From: Nostoc sp. UHCC 0302
GTDB taxonomy: Bacteria; Cyanobacteriota; Cyanobacteriia; Cyanobacteriales; Nostocaceae
Direction: 5' to 3'
Assembly (NCBI RefSeq): GCF_038096175.1
Contig: NZ_CP151099.1
Location: forward strand, 746,501 to 810,500
Length of the DNA: 64,000 nt
Of the stretch, positions 45,898 through 54,696 are shown piece by piece. The notes beneath the pieces are model-generated. The model worked only from the letters and a program-made list of their open reading frames with translations. It searched no databases and had not been told where the DNA came from. The stretch's first letter is position 1, and every line of letters begins with the position of its first letter. The position numbers were made by a program, and so were the translations under genes.

Positions 45898-48459
45898 TTA
45901 AGCTGATTTATAGTGTTGTTGGATTACTGTAATAATGTCTGCTTTTAAAATTGACGCAGACTCAATCATTTGTTGCCATAGTGTTTCATTAGCTCCCACA
46001 ATGGCATTTTCTTGAATTGCTGTATTTTTTACAGACTCCCAAATAGATTGGTGGCGTTTTGTATCTTCAATTAATTGACGATATAAATTATGCAGAGACT
46101 CTGATATATGCTGACAATGTTTATCAAATGCTTCGTCAACAATAACAGTCAATTTTTCTTCTATAGTTCGTCGTTGTTCGTCCAAAGTTTTGTTGACAAA
46201 AGTTTCACTTAGAAGTCCAACCCCCAGATTAGTAATGATACCAACAGGAGGGCCAAAAACATAACCACCAATCATCGCAGCACTGCTACCAATTCTTGCA
46301 AGCAGGTGATAGCGTTGGAGGTCAATAATTTCTAATTCTTCTGGCTCATGGTCAATATTTAAAGATTCACTAACTGAATCTAAAGGCTGAGCATATTTCC
46401 AATTTATTTGTATATCAAAAGCACGTGATACTTCCGACTGTAGCCACTCGAAATCACGGGCGATCGCTTTTAATAAAAAGTTCTCTGATTTCCGGCTCAG
46501 TATTGGAAATTCCAGGCGCACACGCGAAGGCAATTTCCGCTCCCACCATAATTTGGGATTGGGTGTTAGGTTGAGTTCAGAACAAAGCACTTTGATTAAA
46601 TCGTCTTTAGCATTGAGAATTTTCTCCTGCAATTGCAGATAACATTGCTGGCTGCGATTATCTAGTTCATGCCGAATTTTTTGCCAATGAACTTCTGCTT
46701 GTTGTGCTTCTGCTTGTGCTTTTTGTAAAGCTTGCTCACGTGCAACTGGGTCTATGCGGGCAGATGCGATCGCATTTTCACCAATTTTGATCAAATTGCA
46801 GAGATGATCCGCTAATTGTCTTGCCACTTGTTGACTGCGCCATGCACGGCGATCGCCTTTGGATACCATTGTGGCAATTTGATTTTTTACTGCATCCATA
46901 ACAAAAGCTTCTGTCTCGTCATTAACTGGGTGCAGTGGTAAAACAGGGATAGTTTCGGAAACTTCCGCCACTCGCCCTTGGATATGATCGAGTAGCCTAG
47001 TTCTCTGCTCCTTGGCAATTTCATCAAGATGGGAAACAACTACAAGTATGCAGTCGATGTGCCGTCCCATTACCAATTCTTTAAGAAAAGTAGCTTCTGT
47101 CATGCTCAAAGGTGCAATGGCACTAACAACCATTACCACCGCATCACTGCGATTGAGTAAATCACAAATCAGAGATGCACGATGCCCATTGAGATCGCCC
47201 GTACCAGGAGTGTCAATCAATTTAATATCAAGCGATCGCAACCAAGCATCGTCCAGACTTATCTGTACATCTGCAAAAACTTCTCTGTCATTACCTGTTG
47301 AATCTACTGTTAGTAAATCCTTCCATGAAGACTCTTCCACGGATCGCGCTTCTCTACGCTTTGGAGAAAAACGCACTTCCATGCGGTTGACCGAACCAGC
47401 AGTAACTGAGGTGAAGGTGGCTGTAGATGAAAGTTCATCCACATTAACTACAAATCGTTTTAATAACCGATTAATTAAAGTGCTTTTGCCACGATTAATT
47501 TCGCCCACTACAGCCAATTGAAAACCAGGTAAGAGCCAACGATTTTTTAGGGATTGGAGTTCATCAACTATACTCCCCAATTGAGATAATTCTGCTAGTT
47601 TCAGACTTTGATGCAGCCAAGGGTTAATCCACTCAGTTAAGTCGTGAGAATTTTCTAGAAGTAGAGTTGATGGTGATTTCGGTTTGGTTGCATTTATCGC
47701 TTCTACAGATTCAGAGACATTAGGATATTTGCAGACATCAAGAGCTTGGTTTTGATGAAGCATCAAAGGAATAGAAGTTTTATCTTCCCTTGGCTCTTTA
47801 ACCAATTCTTTAACTTTTGGAGAAGGAACTTTTTCACTAGATTTATAATTATCTTTTGGGTCTCTAGGGCTGAATAAATTACTACTAGCAGTATCTATAG
47901 ACCTGGAAACAGCAGTTTCTACAGACTGAGCAATGCCATCTCCAATAGCATTTATGACTTTTTCAATATTTGTATTAATAGTGTTTGACACTAAGGAATT
48001 AATCTGCTGGTCTGCTTTTTTACTAGATTTTTGTATTGGTTTATTCTCAATATTCTTTTCTACAGGTTCGTAGTCTCTTGATTGTAAAGCATATAAATCG
48101 GAAAATATTTCTAATTCTTCTACTAATTTTTGTTCATCTATTACTAGATTTTCGTCAATATTTTCTGAGAAATATTCACTATGAGTATATGTCAATTCTT
48201 GCTCAAATATTGATTTTGATTCATTTATAGTTTCAATATCAAACTCATTATAAACTTCGGAGCCTGTATTAATCAAATCTGAGGTTTCTTCACATTCCCA
48301 AACCGCGATTAAATCTGACTCACTTTCTAAACAATCAAATTCTTCTGCGGCTAAATCTATGTTAAATTCACTTTCATTTTGAACTAATTCTGAATCACCA
48401 ATAAACCATTCATCAAAGGAATTTGAAAAAATATTATCAACCATACTAATTTCTCCCAT
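45898..48459 (-). CDS. Bacterial dynamin-like GTPase 3 with acidic N-terminal extension
   Basis: An 853-residue protein. The first ~275 residues are acidic, Ser/Glu/Asp-rich and probably disordered. They are followed by a GTPase with G1 GEINRGKS near 318-325, a switch-I segment SSTATFTSVTAG, G3 DTPGTGDL near 412 and a G4-like SHLD in place of N/TKxD. Helical regions follow, with a short hydrophobic Gly-rich segment at about 728-755 (SSAMIGGYVFGPPVGIITNL). It is the most divergent and the first-transcribed of the three tandem dynamin genes. The disordered tail could bind a partner or tune oligomerisation. Confidence 0.9.
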   Translation of the reverse strand: MGEISMVDNIFSNSFDEWFIGDSELVQNESEFNIDLAAEEFDCLESESDLIAVWECEETSDLINTGSEVYNEFDIETINESKSIFEQELTYTHSEYFSENIDENLVIDEQKLVEELEIFSDLYALQSRDYEPVEKNIENKPIQKSSKKADQQINSLVSNTINTNIEKVINAIGDGIAQSVETAVSRSIDTASSNLFSPRDPKDNYKSSEKVPSPKVKELVKEPREDKTSIPLMLHQNQALDVCKYPNVSESVEAINATKPKSPSTLLLENSHDLTEWINPWLHQSLKLAELSQLGSIVDELQSLKNRWLLPGFQLAVVGEINRGKSTLINRLLKRFVVNVDELSSTATFTSVTAGSVNRMEVRFSPKRREARSVEESSWKDLLTVDSTGNDREVFADVQISLDDAWLRSLDIKLIDTPGTGDLNGHRASLICDLLNRSDAVVMVVSAIAPLSMTEATFLKELVMGRHIDCILVVVSHLDEIAKEQRTRLLDHIQGRVAEVSETIPVLPLHPVNDETEAFVMDAVKNQIATMVSKGDRRAWRSQQVARQLADHLCNLIKIGENAIASARIDPVAREQALQKAQAEAQQAEVHWQKIRHELDNRSQQCYLQLQEKILNAKDDLIKVLCSELNLTPNPKLWWERKLPSRVRLEFPILSRKSENFLLKAIARDFEWLQSEVSRAFDIQINWKYAQPLDSVSESLNIDHEPEELEIIDLQRYHLLARIGSSAAMIGGYVFGPPVGIITNLGVGLLSETFVNKTLDEQRRTIEEKLTVIVDEAFDKHCQHISESLHNLYRQLIEDTKRHQSIWESVKNTAIQENAIVGANETLWQQMIESASILKADIITVIQQHYKSA

Positions 48460-48854
48460 GATTCAAGCGATGTAGATAATCAGGTAGTATCTTTTGGTAC
48501 AACTATACTTGCGGATTACTTAACCATTAGCGGCGCTAATCCTATAAGTAACTACATCAAGAATCAAGGCAATTTCGGAATTATTAGCAAGAATTGCATA
48601 TTTTTGCGGAACTTTAGTTAGAGCAAATGCATCTAAACTCTGTGTATCCTACCCAGTAAAGCTTTCATAAACTCGTCAATATAAATACGATGAGAGAGAA
48701 TTGAAGAAATAGACAAGGGGACAAGGGCGACAGGGGGAGATTAAGAAAATAATTACTATTTTCTAACTCCTGTACAGACTCGTAGACGCTCGAAGAGCGG
48801 CTTCTCGTAAGAGTATAATCGCGTCTCTACTCCTGAATTCTTTCTAGTTAAAGG
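48460..48854. other. Intergenic region with repeat modules
   Basis: 395 bp upstream of dynamin gene 3 and downstream of the SDR gene. It contains an AGGGGACAAGGGCGACAGGG tract near 48715-48735 and a GTAGACGCTCGAAGAGCGGC / ATCGCGTCTCTAC repeat module at 48780-48830. No gene is seen. Confidence 0.5.
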
Positions 48855-49643
48855 TCAAAATGTTCCTTGGGTAATTCCTCCATCCACTTGCAGCATGACT
48901 CCATTTACAAATGATGCAGCAGGTGAACAGAGAAAGACCGCGACATTGGCAAACTCTTCTGGTGTACCCATTCGACCTAAAGGAACAGCGGCATTCACGC
49001 TAGCGATTTCGGCTTCTTTGGTGTTACCAGTTTTAGCAATCCGGGCGGTGATTATTTCATCCACCCGTTCTGTGTATGTCCAGCCGGGTAAGATACTGTT
49101 GACACGAATTTGCTCGCTACCCAGTTCTTGACTGAGAGTTTTAGTTAAACCAATTACCGCTAGGCGAATGGAATTAGACAAAACCATATTCTGGGCTGGT
49201 TGTTTGGTTGTGGTTGAGGTGATAGTTAGAATTGCTGCTGCTGAAGATTTTTGTAAATGAGGCTGGGCGTACTTAATCAAGCGAACCGCACTTAGCAAAG
49301 TTAAATTAAATGATGTTTCCCAAGTTGCCAAATCGGTATCATTAAAAGTGCCAGCAGGCGGCCCCCCAGCATTGGTTACTAAGATATCCAAGCCGCCGAA
49401 TTTCTCTACTGTGGCATTAATTATCCGCTCAATGTCTTCTTGGCGAGTCACATCTGCACGCAAAGCTAAGACTTCTGCACCTGTTTCGGTTTCAATCTCC
49501 GCCGCAGCTTTCTCAATTAATTCACTACGGGCGCAAATGGCAACTTTTGCACCCTCACGGGCAAATTGCCGTGCTGTAGCTTTGCCCAGACCTTTGCTAG
49601 CAGCTGTCACTAAGGCTACTTTACCCTTGAGTTGCAAATCCAT
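48855..49643 (-). CDS. SDR-family oxidoreductase with non-canonical active site
   Basis: A 262-residue SDR starting MDLQLKGKVALVTAASKGLG, with TNAGGPPAG after the NNAG position and an FVNGVMLQVDGG end. Where classical SDRs have YxxxK, this protein reads SNSIRLAVIGLTK: the tyrosine is serine and the lysine arginine. A subfamily with the GGPP motif and no catalytic Tyr is known, so it may use another chemistry. It is the last gene of a probable ssuA-nitroreductase-SDR operon (18 bp after the nitroreductase), which links it to sulfonate metabolism. Confidence 0.9.
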   Translation of the reverse strand: MDLQLKGKVALVTAASKGLGKATARQFAREGAKVAICARSELIEKAAAEIETETGAEVLALRADVTRQEDIERIINATVEKFGGLDILVTNAGGPPAGTFNDTDLATWETSFNLTLLSAVRLIKYAQPHLQKSSAAAILTITSTTTKQPAQNMVLSNSIRLAVIGLTKTLSQELGSEQIRVNSILPGWTYTERVDEIITARIAKTGNTKEAEIASVNAAVPLGRMGTPEEFANVAVFLCSPAASFVNGVMLQVDGGITQGTF

Positions 49644-49661
49644 AATTTTTCGTCTGCTTGT

Positions 49662-50483
49662 TTAACGTAACTGGAAGCCGAGGTTGTTGAGGGCTTCCCG
49701 TAAGCGATCGCGTCCTCTTAAAGATTCTACAGTTGCAATCCGCCCGGCTGAGTGTTCTGACCAATCACCAGGGATATTCATCTGTTGTTCAGTATAAAAC
49801 TCTTTGATGATTTCGTTGTAGTGAGCGATCGCTTCTTCTTGCTCTGCCAATTTATAAGTTTCCCGGTGCAATATGGCTGTCTGAGGTAACCGTGGCTTAA
49901 TCGCAGCCGGTACTTCCGGATTGGGATAACCCACACATAACCCAAATACCGCATACACAGAGGATGGCAAGTTGATGACTCTTGCTACTTCTTCCGGCTT
50001 GTTGCGAATCCCACCTATATATACTGTTCCCAATCCCAGGGATTCAGCAGCTACGGTTGCATTTTGTGCCGCCAAGGTAGCATCAATTGTCGCCATAACA
50101 AACATTTCTAAGTATTCCAGCGCATCGTTAGATATACCACGACTATCAGCTACATGAGCTATGCGAGCCAAATCTGCTAACCAAAGTAGGAATAAAGGAG
50201 CCTGTCTAATGTGCGCTTGATTACCCGCCAGCTTTGATAACTCGTCTTTACGCTCTTGATTTTCAACTGCTACCACACTCCATGTTTGCAGGTTAGATGA
50301 GGTAGATGCTGATTGAGCTGCTGCAACTAGCAATTCCAGAGTTCCTGGTGGTAGAGGATCGGATAGATAAGACCGGACTGAACGGTGAGATAGTAGTGTT
50401 TCCAGGGAGTCGTTCCATGCAATTTCCGGATTGAATGGGATTTCACCGTAGCGCGATCGCAGTAATTCTGTAGAATTTGTCAT
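49662..50483 (-). CDS. Nitroreductase-family flavoprotein (NfsA-like)
   Basis: A 273-residue FMN-binding oxidoreductase. Motifs: LLSHRSVRSYL near the N terminus, SASTSSNLQTWSVV, the core segment AAQNATVAAESLGLGTVYIG, and FGLCVGYP followed by PRLPQ, the typical NfsA/FRP pattern with NADPH preference. Within this operon (65 bp after ssuA, 18 bp before an SDR) it may supply reduced flavin to the two-component flavin monooxygenases encoded nearby (SsuD- and SfnB-like). No dedicated SsuE gene is visible in the window. That role is inferred from context. Confidence 0.92.
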   Translation of the reverse strand: MTNSTELLRSRYGEIPFNPEIAWNDSLETLLSHRSVRSYLSDPLPPGTLELLVAAAQSASTSSNLQTWSVVAVENQERKDELSKLAGNQAHIRQAPLFLLWLADLARIAHVADSRGISNDALEYLEMFVMATIDATLAAQNATVAAESLGLGTVYIGGIRNKPEEVARVINLPSSVYAVFGLCVGYPNPEVPAAIKPRLPQTAILHRETYKLAEQEEAIAHYNEIIKEFYTEQQMNIPGDWSEHSAGRIATVESLRGRDRLREALNNLGFQLR

Positions 50484-50518
50484 GATTGGTTGCCAATATT
50501 TACAATTTCAAAATTTTC

Positions 50519-50543
50519 TAGACGCGCCATAGCGCGTCTCTAC
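50519..50543. repeat. GACGCGC hairpin repeat between ssuA and nitroreductase
   Basis: GACGCGC-CATA-GCGCGTC followed by TCTAC fills most of the 65-bp gap between the sulfonate-binding protein and nitroreductase genes. It belongs to the same GAGACGCG family as the element at 35791, and could act as an intercistronic mRNA stabiliser. Confidence 0.65.
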
Positions 50544-50548
50544 ATTAT

Positions 50549-51679
50549 TTAAATTTTTGGTGAAAATGCTGCGTATTGTTCTTTGGTTAATACTGCATCC
50601 CTCACATTAACTTGTTTGGGTATCAACTTCAATTGATAGTATGTATCGGCAACTTGTTGTTGTAATCCTATCAGATTCTCGTCAATTGGCACAATACCAA
50701 AAGTACGTCTATTAGTTGCCTTTCTCATTGTCTCTATGTCAATTCCTAACACAGGTGATAGAGTTTGGGCTACCTCTTCTCGATGCTGTTTAGACCATTC
50801 TTCGAGTTTTTGAATTTCTTCTAACATTGCTTTGACAGTTTGGGGATTTTCAGTGGCAAACTTACGGGTTGCCAAGTAATACCCGCCCTGTTTATTAATG
50901 CCAGTACCATCGATGAGAACTCTCGCTTTAGTTGCCTCTTGGGCTGCTGCATAGAAAGGATCCCAAATTACCCAAGCATCTATACTACCTTTAACAAATG
51001 CCGCACGGGCATCAGCAGGTGGTAAATATATAGGTTGAATCTCACTGTATTTGACTCCCCCTTTTTCTAGAGCTTGAACTAATAATAAATGAGCGCTAGA
51101 ACCTTTTTGAAAAGCAATTTTTTTCCCTTTGAGGTCAGCCAGTTTTTGAATTTGCGAATTCTGAGGAACGAGAATCGCCGAACCAGCAGGACTAGACGCA
51201 ATACCAGCAATGTAAGTTAACGATGCTCCTGCTGCTTGGGCAAATATTGGTGGTGATTCTCCTACGTGTCCAACATCAATACTACCCACGTTCATCGCTT
51301 CTAGTAGTTGAGGCCCTGCGGGGAATTCAATCCATTGCACAGATACACCTTCTGGCGATAACCGCTTTTCTAATATACCTTTGGTTTTCAATAAAATATT
51401 CGATTTTTGATAGCCAAATCGTAATACATTTGCTTTGCTAGGAGCGGAATTGCTAACAGATGTAGCACTGGTATTAGGAGAATTAACAGTTGATGGTGAT
51501 GAACAGGCAGCAAATAGCAAGCTGAGACCAAGACCTGTTAAAAAAGCCCCTATTATCGGGATAGAAAAGAAAGAGGATAAAGATTTTTTTTTGTTACTAA
51601 ATACAAGACTCCGAGATTTTACAAACGATATCCATTTGGGAATTAGATGGCGAAAAATCAAACTAATCATCGGTATCAT
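50549..51679 (-). CDS. ssuA: Sulfonate ABC transporter substrate-binding lipoprotein (copy 1)
   Basis: A 376-residue SsuA-family periplasmic binding protein. A long N-terminal region leads to a membrane segment and lipobox LLFAACSS near residues 57-64, then LRFGYQKSN, AGPQLLEAMNVGSIDVGHVG (the sulfonate-pocket region), LKGKKIAFQKGSSAH and GSIDAWVIWDPFY. The family binds alkanesulfonates or taurine and delivers them to an SsuBC permease, which is not in this window. It heads a probable ssuA-nitroreductase-SDR operon. It is one of three complete paralogues here and differs most from the other two. Confidence 0.92.
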   Translation of the reverse strand: MIPMISLIFRHLIPKWISFVKSRSLVFSNKKKSLSSFFSIPIIGAFLTGLGLSLLFAACSSPSTVNSPNTSATSVSNSAPSKANVLRFGYQKSNILLKTKGILEKRLSPEGVSVQWIEFPAGPQLLEAMNVGSIDVGHVGESPPIFAQAAGASLTYIAGIASSPAGSAILVPQNSQIQKLADLKGKKIAFQKGSSAHLLLVQALEKGGVKYSEIQPIYLPPADARAAFVKGSIDAWVIWDPFYAAAQEATKARVLIDGTGINKQGGYYLATRKFATENPQTVKAMLEEIQKLEEWSKQHREEVAQTLSPVLGIDIETMRKATNRRTFGIVPIDENLIGLQQQVADTYYQLKLIPKQVNVRDAVLTKEQYAAFSPKI

Positions 51680-51813
51680 GCCTTTGCGCTCTATAAAATA
51701 CTATAAACCTACGGGTTTACAGTAGAATATAAAATTTTCAGAGAGTCTTGACATACTATGAGTGTGAAATATCAACAAATCTGATACCTATTGACTGTTC
51801 ACTGATTTAATAT

Positions 51814-52713
51814 ATGGAGATAAGCAACGATATGCTCTTGCAACTTGCCATCCGTGCTGCTAGCGAGGTTGCAGAAGAGCAGAGACTTTCGTTTGATCGG
51901 GCGATCGCTTTGCGCCACCGGAGCAATACAATTGTGCATTTATATCCAACTTCTGTGGTTGCACGTGTGGCGACGACAACGAGTGCTGTTCGTCAAGGTG
52001 AGGCATGGCTAGCCCGTGAAGTCGCAGTGGCGCGTCATTTGGTAGATGTCGGCGCACCAGCGATCGCTCCCAGCCCAGAGATTGAGCCTGGCCCTCATCA
52101 GCACCTTGGTCTGGTGTTGAGCTTCTGGGAATTTGTTGAAGAATTGGACGAACCGATAGACCCGTATGCAGCAGGTCGGGCGTTGCGGATTTGCCATGAG
52201 GCATTGGAAAATTTTCAGGGAGATTTGCCGAGACTTGGTGGTATTGAAGAAGCTGAGCAGATTCTTTCCCGTTTAAGTGCTGAGGCGGCACTTCCCACTA
52301 GTGACATTGATATGCTGTATCAAGTCAGCCAGCGATCGCAACGCGAACTATCTCAGTTACCCATGCAACCATTGCACGGCGACGCGCATTTACGCAACGT
52401 ACTCAATACCAAGCGCGGATTGCTGTGGGGTGATTGGGAAGATACTTTTATGGGGCCTATCGGTTGGGACTTAGCTTGCCTCCTTGCGTCCTCGCGCATA
52501 TTTGGGACAGATATCGATAAAGCCACAGCAGCATTTAACGGCTATAACCCATCTATTAAAGATGAGCATTTAGATTTGTGCATTGAGGCTCGTGCTTTTT
52601 GTGTTTTAGTCTGGGCAATCATTATCAACCAACAGCAACCACTCCCTGAAAGAGATGAAGGCATTCAAACACGTCTTAGCTGGTTTGGCGATCGCATAAT
52701 TCGTAATTCGTAA
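51814..52713 (+). CDS. Aminoglycoside phosphotransferase-like kinase
   Basis: A 299-residue APH/choline-kinase-fold protein. The catalytic loop PLHGDAHLRNVL and metal-binding WGDWEDTFMGPIGWDLA replace HGDxxxxN and DxE/D. The N-lobe IALRHRSNTIVHLYP-type strand and invariant region VARVAT are consistent with the nucleotide fold. Substrates of such single-domain kinases range from antibiotics to small metabolites and cannot be predicted here. It is the only plus-strand gene inside the minus-strand sulfonate cluster, divergent from ssuA copy 1, and may be an unrelated insertion. Confidence 0.88.
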   Translation: MEISNDMLLQLAIRAASEVAEEQRLSFDRAIALRHRSNTIVHLYPTSVVARVATTTSAVRQGEAWLAREVAVARHLVDVGAPAIAPSPEIEPGPHQHLGLVLSFWEFVEELDEPIDPYAAGRALRICHEALENFQGDLPRLGGIEEAEQILSRLSAEAALPTSDIDMLYQVSQRSQRELSQLPMQPLHGDAHLRNVLNTKRGLLWGDWEDTFMGPIGWDLACLLASSRIFGTDIDKATAAFNGYNPSIKDEHLDLCIEARAFCVLVWAIIINQQQPLPERDEGIQTRLSWFGDRIIRNS

Positions 52714-52771
52714 TGGGCTACGCTAACGTAATTCGTAATTAAAAAAGTTAGATTGTATAAAGTTATTTTTC

Positions 52772-53533
52772 TTAATCAAGTAAATCGGGTTCTTCGCGGA
52801 CAATGCGATCGTAAAGTGGCTGGAAGCTAAACCACCCACTTATAGGCGAACCCACTTGAGTTTGTGTTAACCGCGCGGTTTCGTGTTGGATTGATTTGGG
52901 TCTACCCGCAGCTTCTGCTAAAAGTTGCGCTTGACACGATCGCTCTAAGGTAATGTACCAAAAGGCAGCTTCATCAACCGTATGTCCTACAGTCAAAATG
53001 CCGTGGTTACGCAAAATGAGTGCTTTCTTTGGGCCTAAAGTTTCAGCCAGTCGCTGACCTTCAGAGGTATCTAAAACGACACCTGTGTAATCATCAAACA
53101 ACGCATGGTCTTCGTAAAAAGCACAAGAATCTTGAGTGAGTGGGTCAAGCGGGAGACCCAAGCTAGACCAAGCTTTACCATAAATAGAGTGAGCGTGTGC
53201 AGCTGCTACTACATCAGGTCTAGCTTCATGAATCTGGGAATGGATCGCAAAGGCAGCTCGATTCACCAGAGCATCCCCTTTTACCACTTCGCCTTCTTTA
53301 TTCACTAAAATCAGGTCAGAAACTCGGATGTGACCGAAGTAAGTTCCTAATGGATTCACCCAAAAATGGTCTGTGAATTCCGGGTCACGAGCTGTAATAT
53401 GACCAGCGATTCCTTCATTGAAGCCAAATCGACCAAACAGGCGAAAGGCTGCGGCTAGACGTTGTTTGCGGTGCAGGCGTTCTTCCTCAACTCGCTCGAA
53501 TACGGGAGGTTGCGGTCTATCGAATTTGGGCAT
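52772..53533 (-). CDS. Class II aldolase/adducin family protein
   Basis: A 253-residue zinc-dependent aldolase-fold protein. The N-terminal helix (QRLAAAFRLFGRFGFNEGIA) is followed by GHITARDPE, the metal-binding histidines in AAHAHSIYGKAW and a third in LRNHGILTVGHTV. Members cleave or epimerise sugar phosphates, though many homologues have other or no enzymatic roles. Its first 17 bp overlap the end of the cysteine-dioxygenase-like gene, so the two are co-translated and likely act in one pathway on a sulfur-containing carbon skeleton. Confidence 0.9.
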   Translation of the reverse strand: MPKFDRPQPPVFERVEEERLHRKQRLAAAFRLFGRFGFNEGIAGHITARDPEFTDHFWVNPLGTYFGHIRVSDLILVNKEGEVVKGDALVNRAAFAIHSQIHEARPDVVAAAHAHSIYGKAWSSLGLPLDPLTQDSCAFYEDHALFDDYTGVVLDTSEGQRLAETLGPKKALILRNHGILTVGHTVDEAAFWYITLERSCQAQLLAEAAGRPKSIQHETARLTQTQVGSPISGWFSFQPLYDRIVREEPDLLD

Positions 53534-54191
53534 TTTCTTTTTCCTCTTCCTCTTTGCAGGGGGCGTTAGAATATCCAGAGCGAAACGACTTTACGCTGTC
53601 AACTTCTGGGATAAACTGGTGACGCCAGACGCAGCCAGTATCATTGCCCAAAAGATGGATAGAGACAGATGCACTCTGGGATGTAGTTGTGACGGCGTGA
53701 ATATCACCATCAGGGGGTAACAGGCTGTAAATATCGCCAGGTTGCAGCGATCGCACTTCGGTTATTTGTAATTGTGCGTGTCCTGCTAACGAACCGTTAT
53801 CTACACGGCGATAGACTGTTTCCTTTTGATTACCTCTGTATAAGCCAATCAATCCCCAAGCGAGATGGTCGTGAACAGGTGTTGTTGAGCCAGGAGGAAT
53901 CACCAAGCTGAAGATAGACAAAGACCTGTCTTTAGCCCGATAAAGCAGCCATTGACCAATACCACCACCCATTCTGCTTTCTGGATTAACTTGAGCGAAC
54001 TGTTCTGGTAACCATTCTTGTTGAGCAAGCAACTCTTGAAAAAATGGTTCCAGTCTAGCTAGAGTTTGTGAGCGGTCATCAGCAGTCCTAACGCTAATTT
54101 CTCGCACTGTAGCTACAAAAGAGCGCAGTTCCTGACTTTCAATAAACCATTGGTCTTCTGGTAGCGGTTCCAGGATAGTCTGGTTTGTCAT
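53517..54191 (-). CDS. Cysteine-dioxygenase-like cupin
   Basis: A 224-residue cupin of the cysteine dioxygenase/3-mercaptopropionate dioxygenase type. The iron-binding motif reads PVHDHLAWGLIGLYRG with the expected HxH, and a later histidine lies in VSIHLLGND. It would convert a thiol to a sulfinate with Fe(II) and O2. The start is supported by a strong GGAGG eight bases upstream, which lies inside the tail of an IscB remnant. It overlaps the downstream class II aldolase by 17 bp. The thiol substrate is not determined; the nearby sulfonate genes suggest organosulfur catabolism. Confidence 0.85.
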   Translation of the reverse strand: MTNQTILEPLPEDQWFIESQELRSFVATVREISVRTADDRSQTLARLEPFFQELLAQQEWLPEQFAQVNPESRMGGGIGQWLLYRAKDRSLSIFSLVIPPGSTTPVHDHLAWGLIGLYRGNQKETVYRRVDNGSLAGHAQLQITEVRSLQPGDIYSLLPPDGDIHAVTTTSQSASVSIHLLGNDTGCVWRHQFIPEVDSVKSFRSGYSNAPCKEEEEKENAQIR

Positions 54192-54460
54192 CTATATACA
54201 CCTCCGCTTGGGAAGCGGTTGACATCTATACCAATTTTTTTGCCTTTGCTGACAATATTACTAGTTGTGTTGACACTAGGGTTAATTTTAAAGCCAAGTT
54301 CCTCAAGGTTTGGGTGGGAAAGGTCTTCTTTCAGGATGATGGTGAAAGGATATCGCTGAAATACACTTGCTTTACCTTGTGACAACAACAGCCTAGCACG
54401 ACTGATCCTTACTGGGTATAAAGGTTGTCGATTAGCATCTAGAATGAGAACTTTAGTCAT
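54188..54460 (-). pseudogene. Truncated IscB-like (RRXRR) remnant
   Basis: The 90-residue frame begins MTKVLILDANRQPLYPVRIS and continues to VFQRYPFTIILK, the hallmark N-terminal RRXRR/PLMP domain of IscB, the RNA-guided nuclease ancestor of Cas9. At the RuvC-I position, where IscB proteins have KIDPGSKTTGIAxV, it reads KINPSVNTTSNIV, so the catalytic aspartate is asparagine. It then ends with no bridge helix, HNH or remaining RuvC motifs. The last residues run through the ribosome-binding site of the next gene. It is a decayed scar, not a functional nuclease. Confidence 0.8.
54201..54205 (-). promoter_or_regulatory. Ribosome-binding site of the cysteine-dioxygenase-like gene
   Basis: GGAGG on the minus strand ends nine bases before the ATG at 54191. 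It fixes that start codon and shows that the end of the IscB-like reading frame here is incidental. Confidence 0.75.
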
Positions 54461-54542
54461 AATGATATAATTCTTAATTCAGAAAGTTAGATTTAATCAA
54501 AAGAACTCAGAAGCCAGAATAGACCTATTGCAAAAGTCCCTA

Positions 54543-54611
54543 AGACCCCAACCCCTCCCCTTACCAAGGGGAGGGGAGCGTTTGCGTCAGCAAATGCGGG
54601 GTGGGGTTCTT
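54543..54611. repeat. Three-stem structured repeat
   Basis: An outer stem (AGACCCCAACCCC with GGGGTGGGGTTCT) encloses a perfect 11-bp hairpin CCCCTCCCCTT-ACC-AAGGGGAGGGG and a second hairpin GCGTTTGC-GTCA-GCAAATGC. Similar CCCCTCCCCTT...AAGGGGAGGGG elements are common in filamentous cyanobacterial genomes. It lies after the ssuD-like gene and 82 bp before the IscB remnant on the minus strand. Confidence 0.75.
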
Positions 54612-54696
54612 TATTTTTGATTTATGCAAGAGGTCTAATCTGGGTTTCCCGATTTGCATTCACTCATTGCTCAGCACTCAGCTTCTAATTCAGTTA

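Noticed and set aside
54461-54690. Intact omega-RNA for the IscB remnant
   Set aside because: The only structured DNA here is a common cyanobacterial repeat, and the protein is degenerate, so a functional guide is unlikely.
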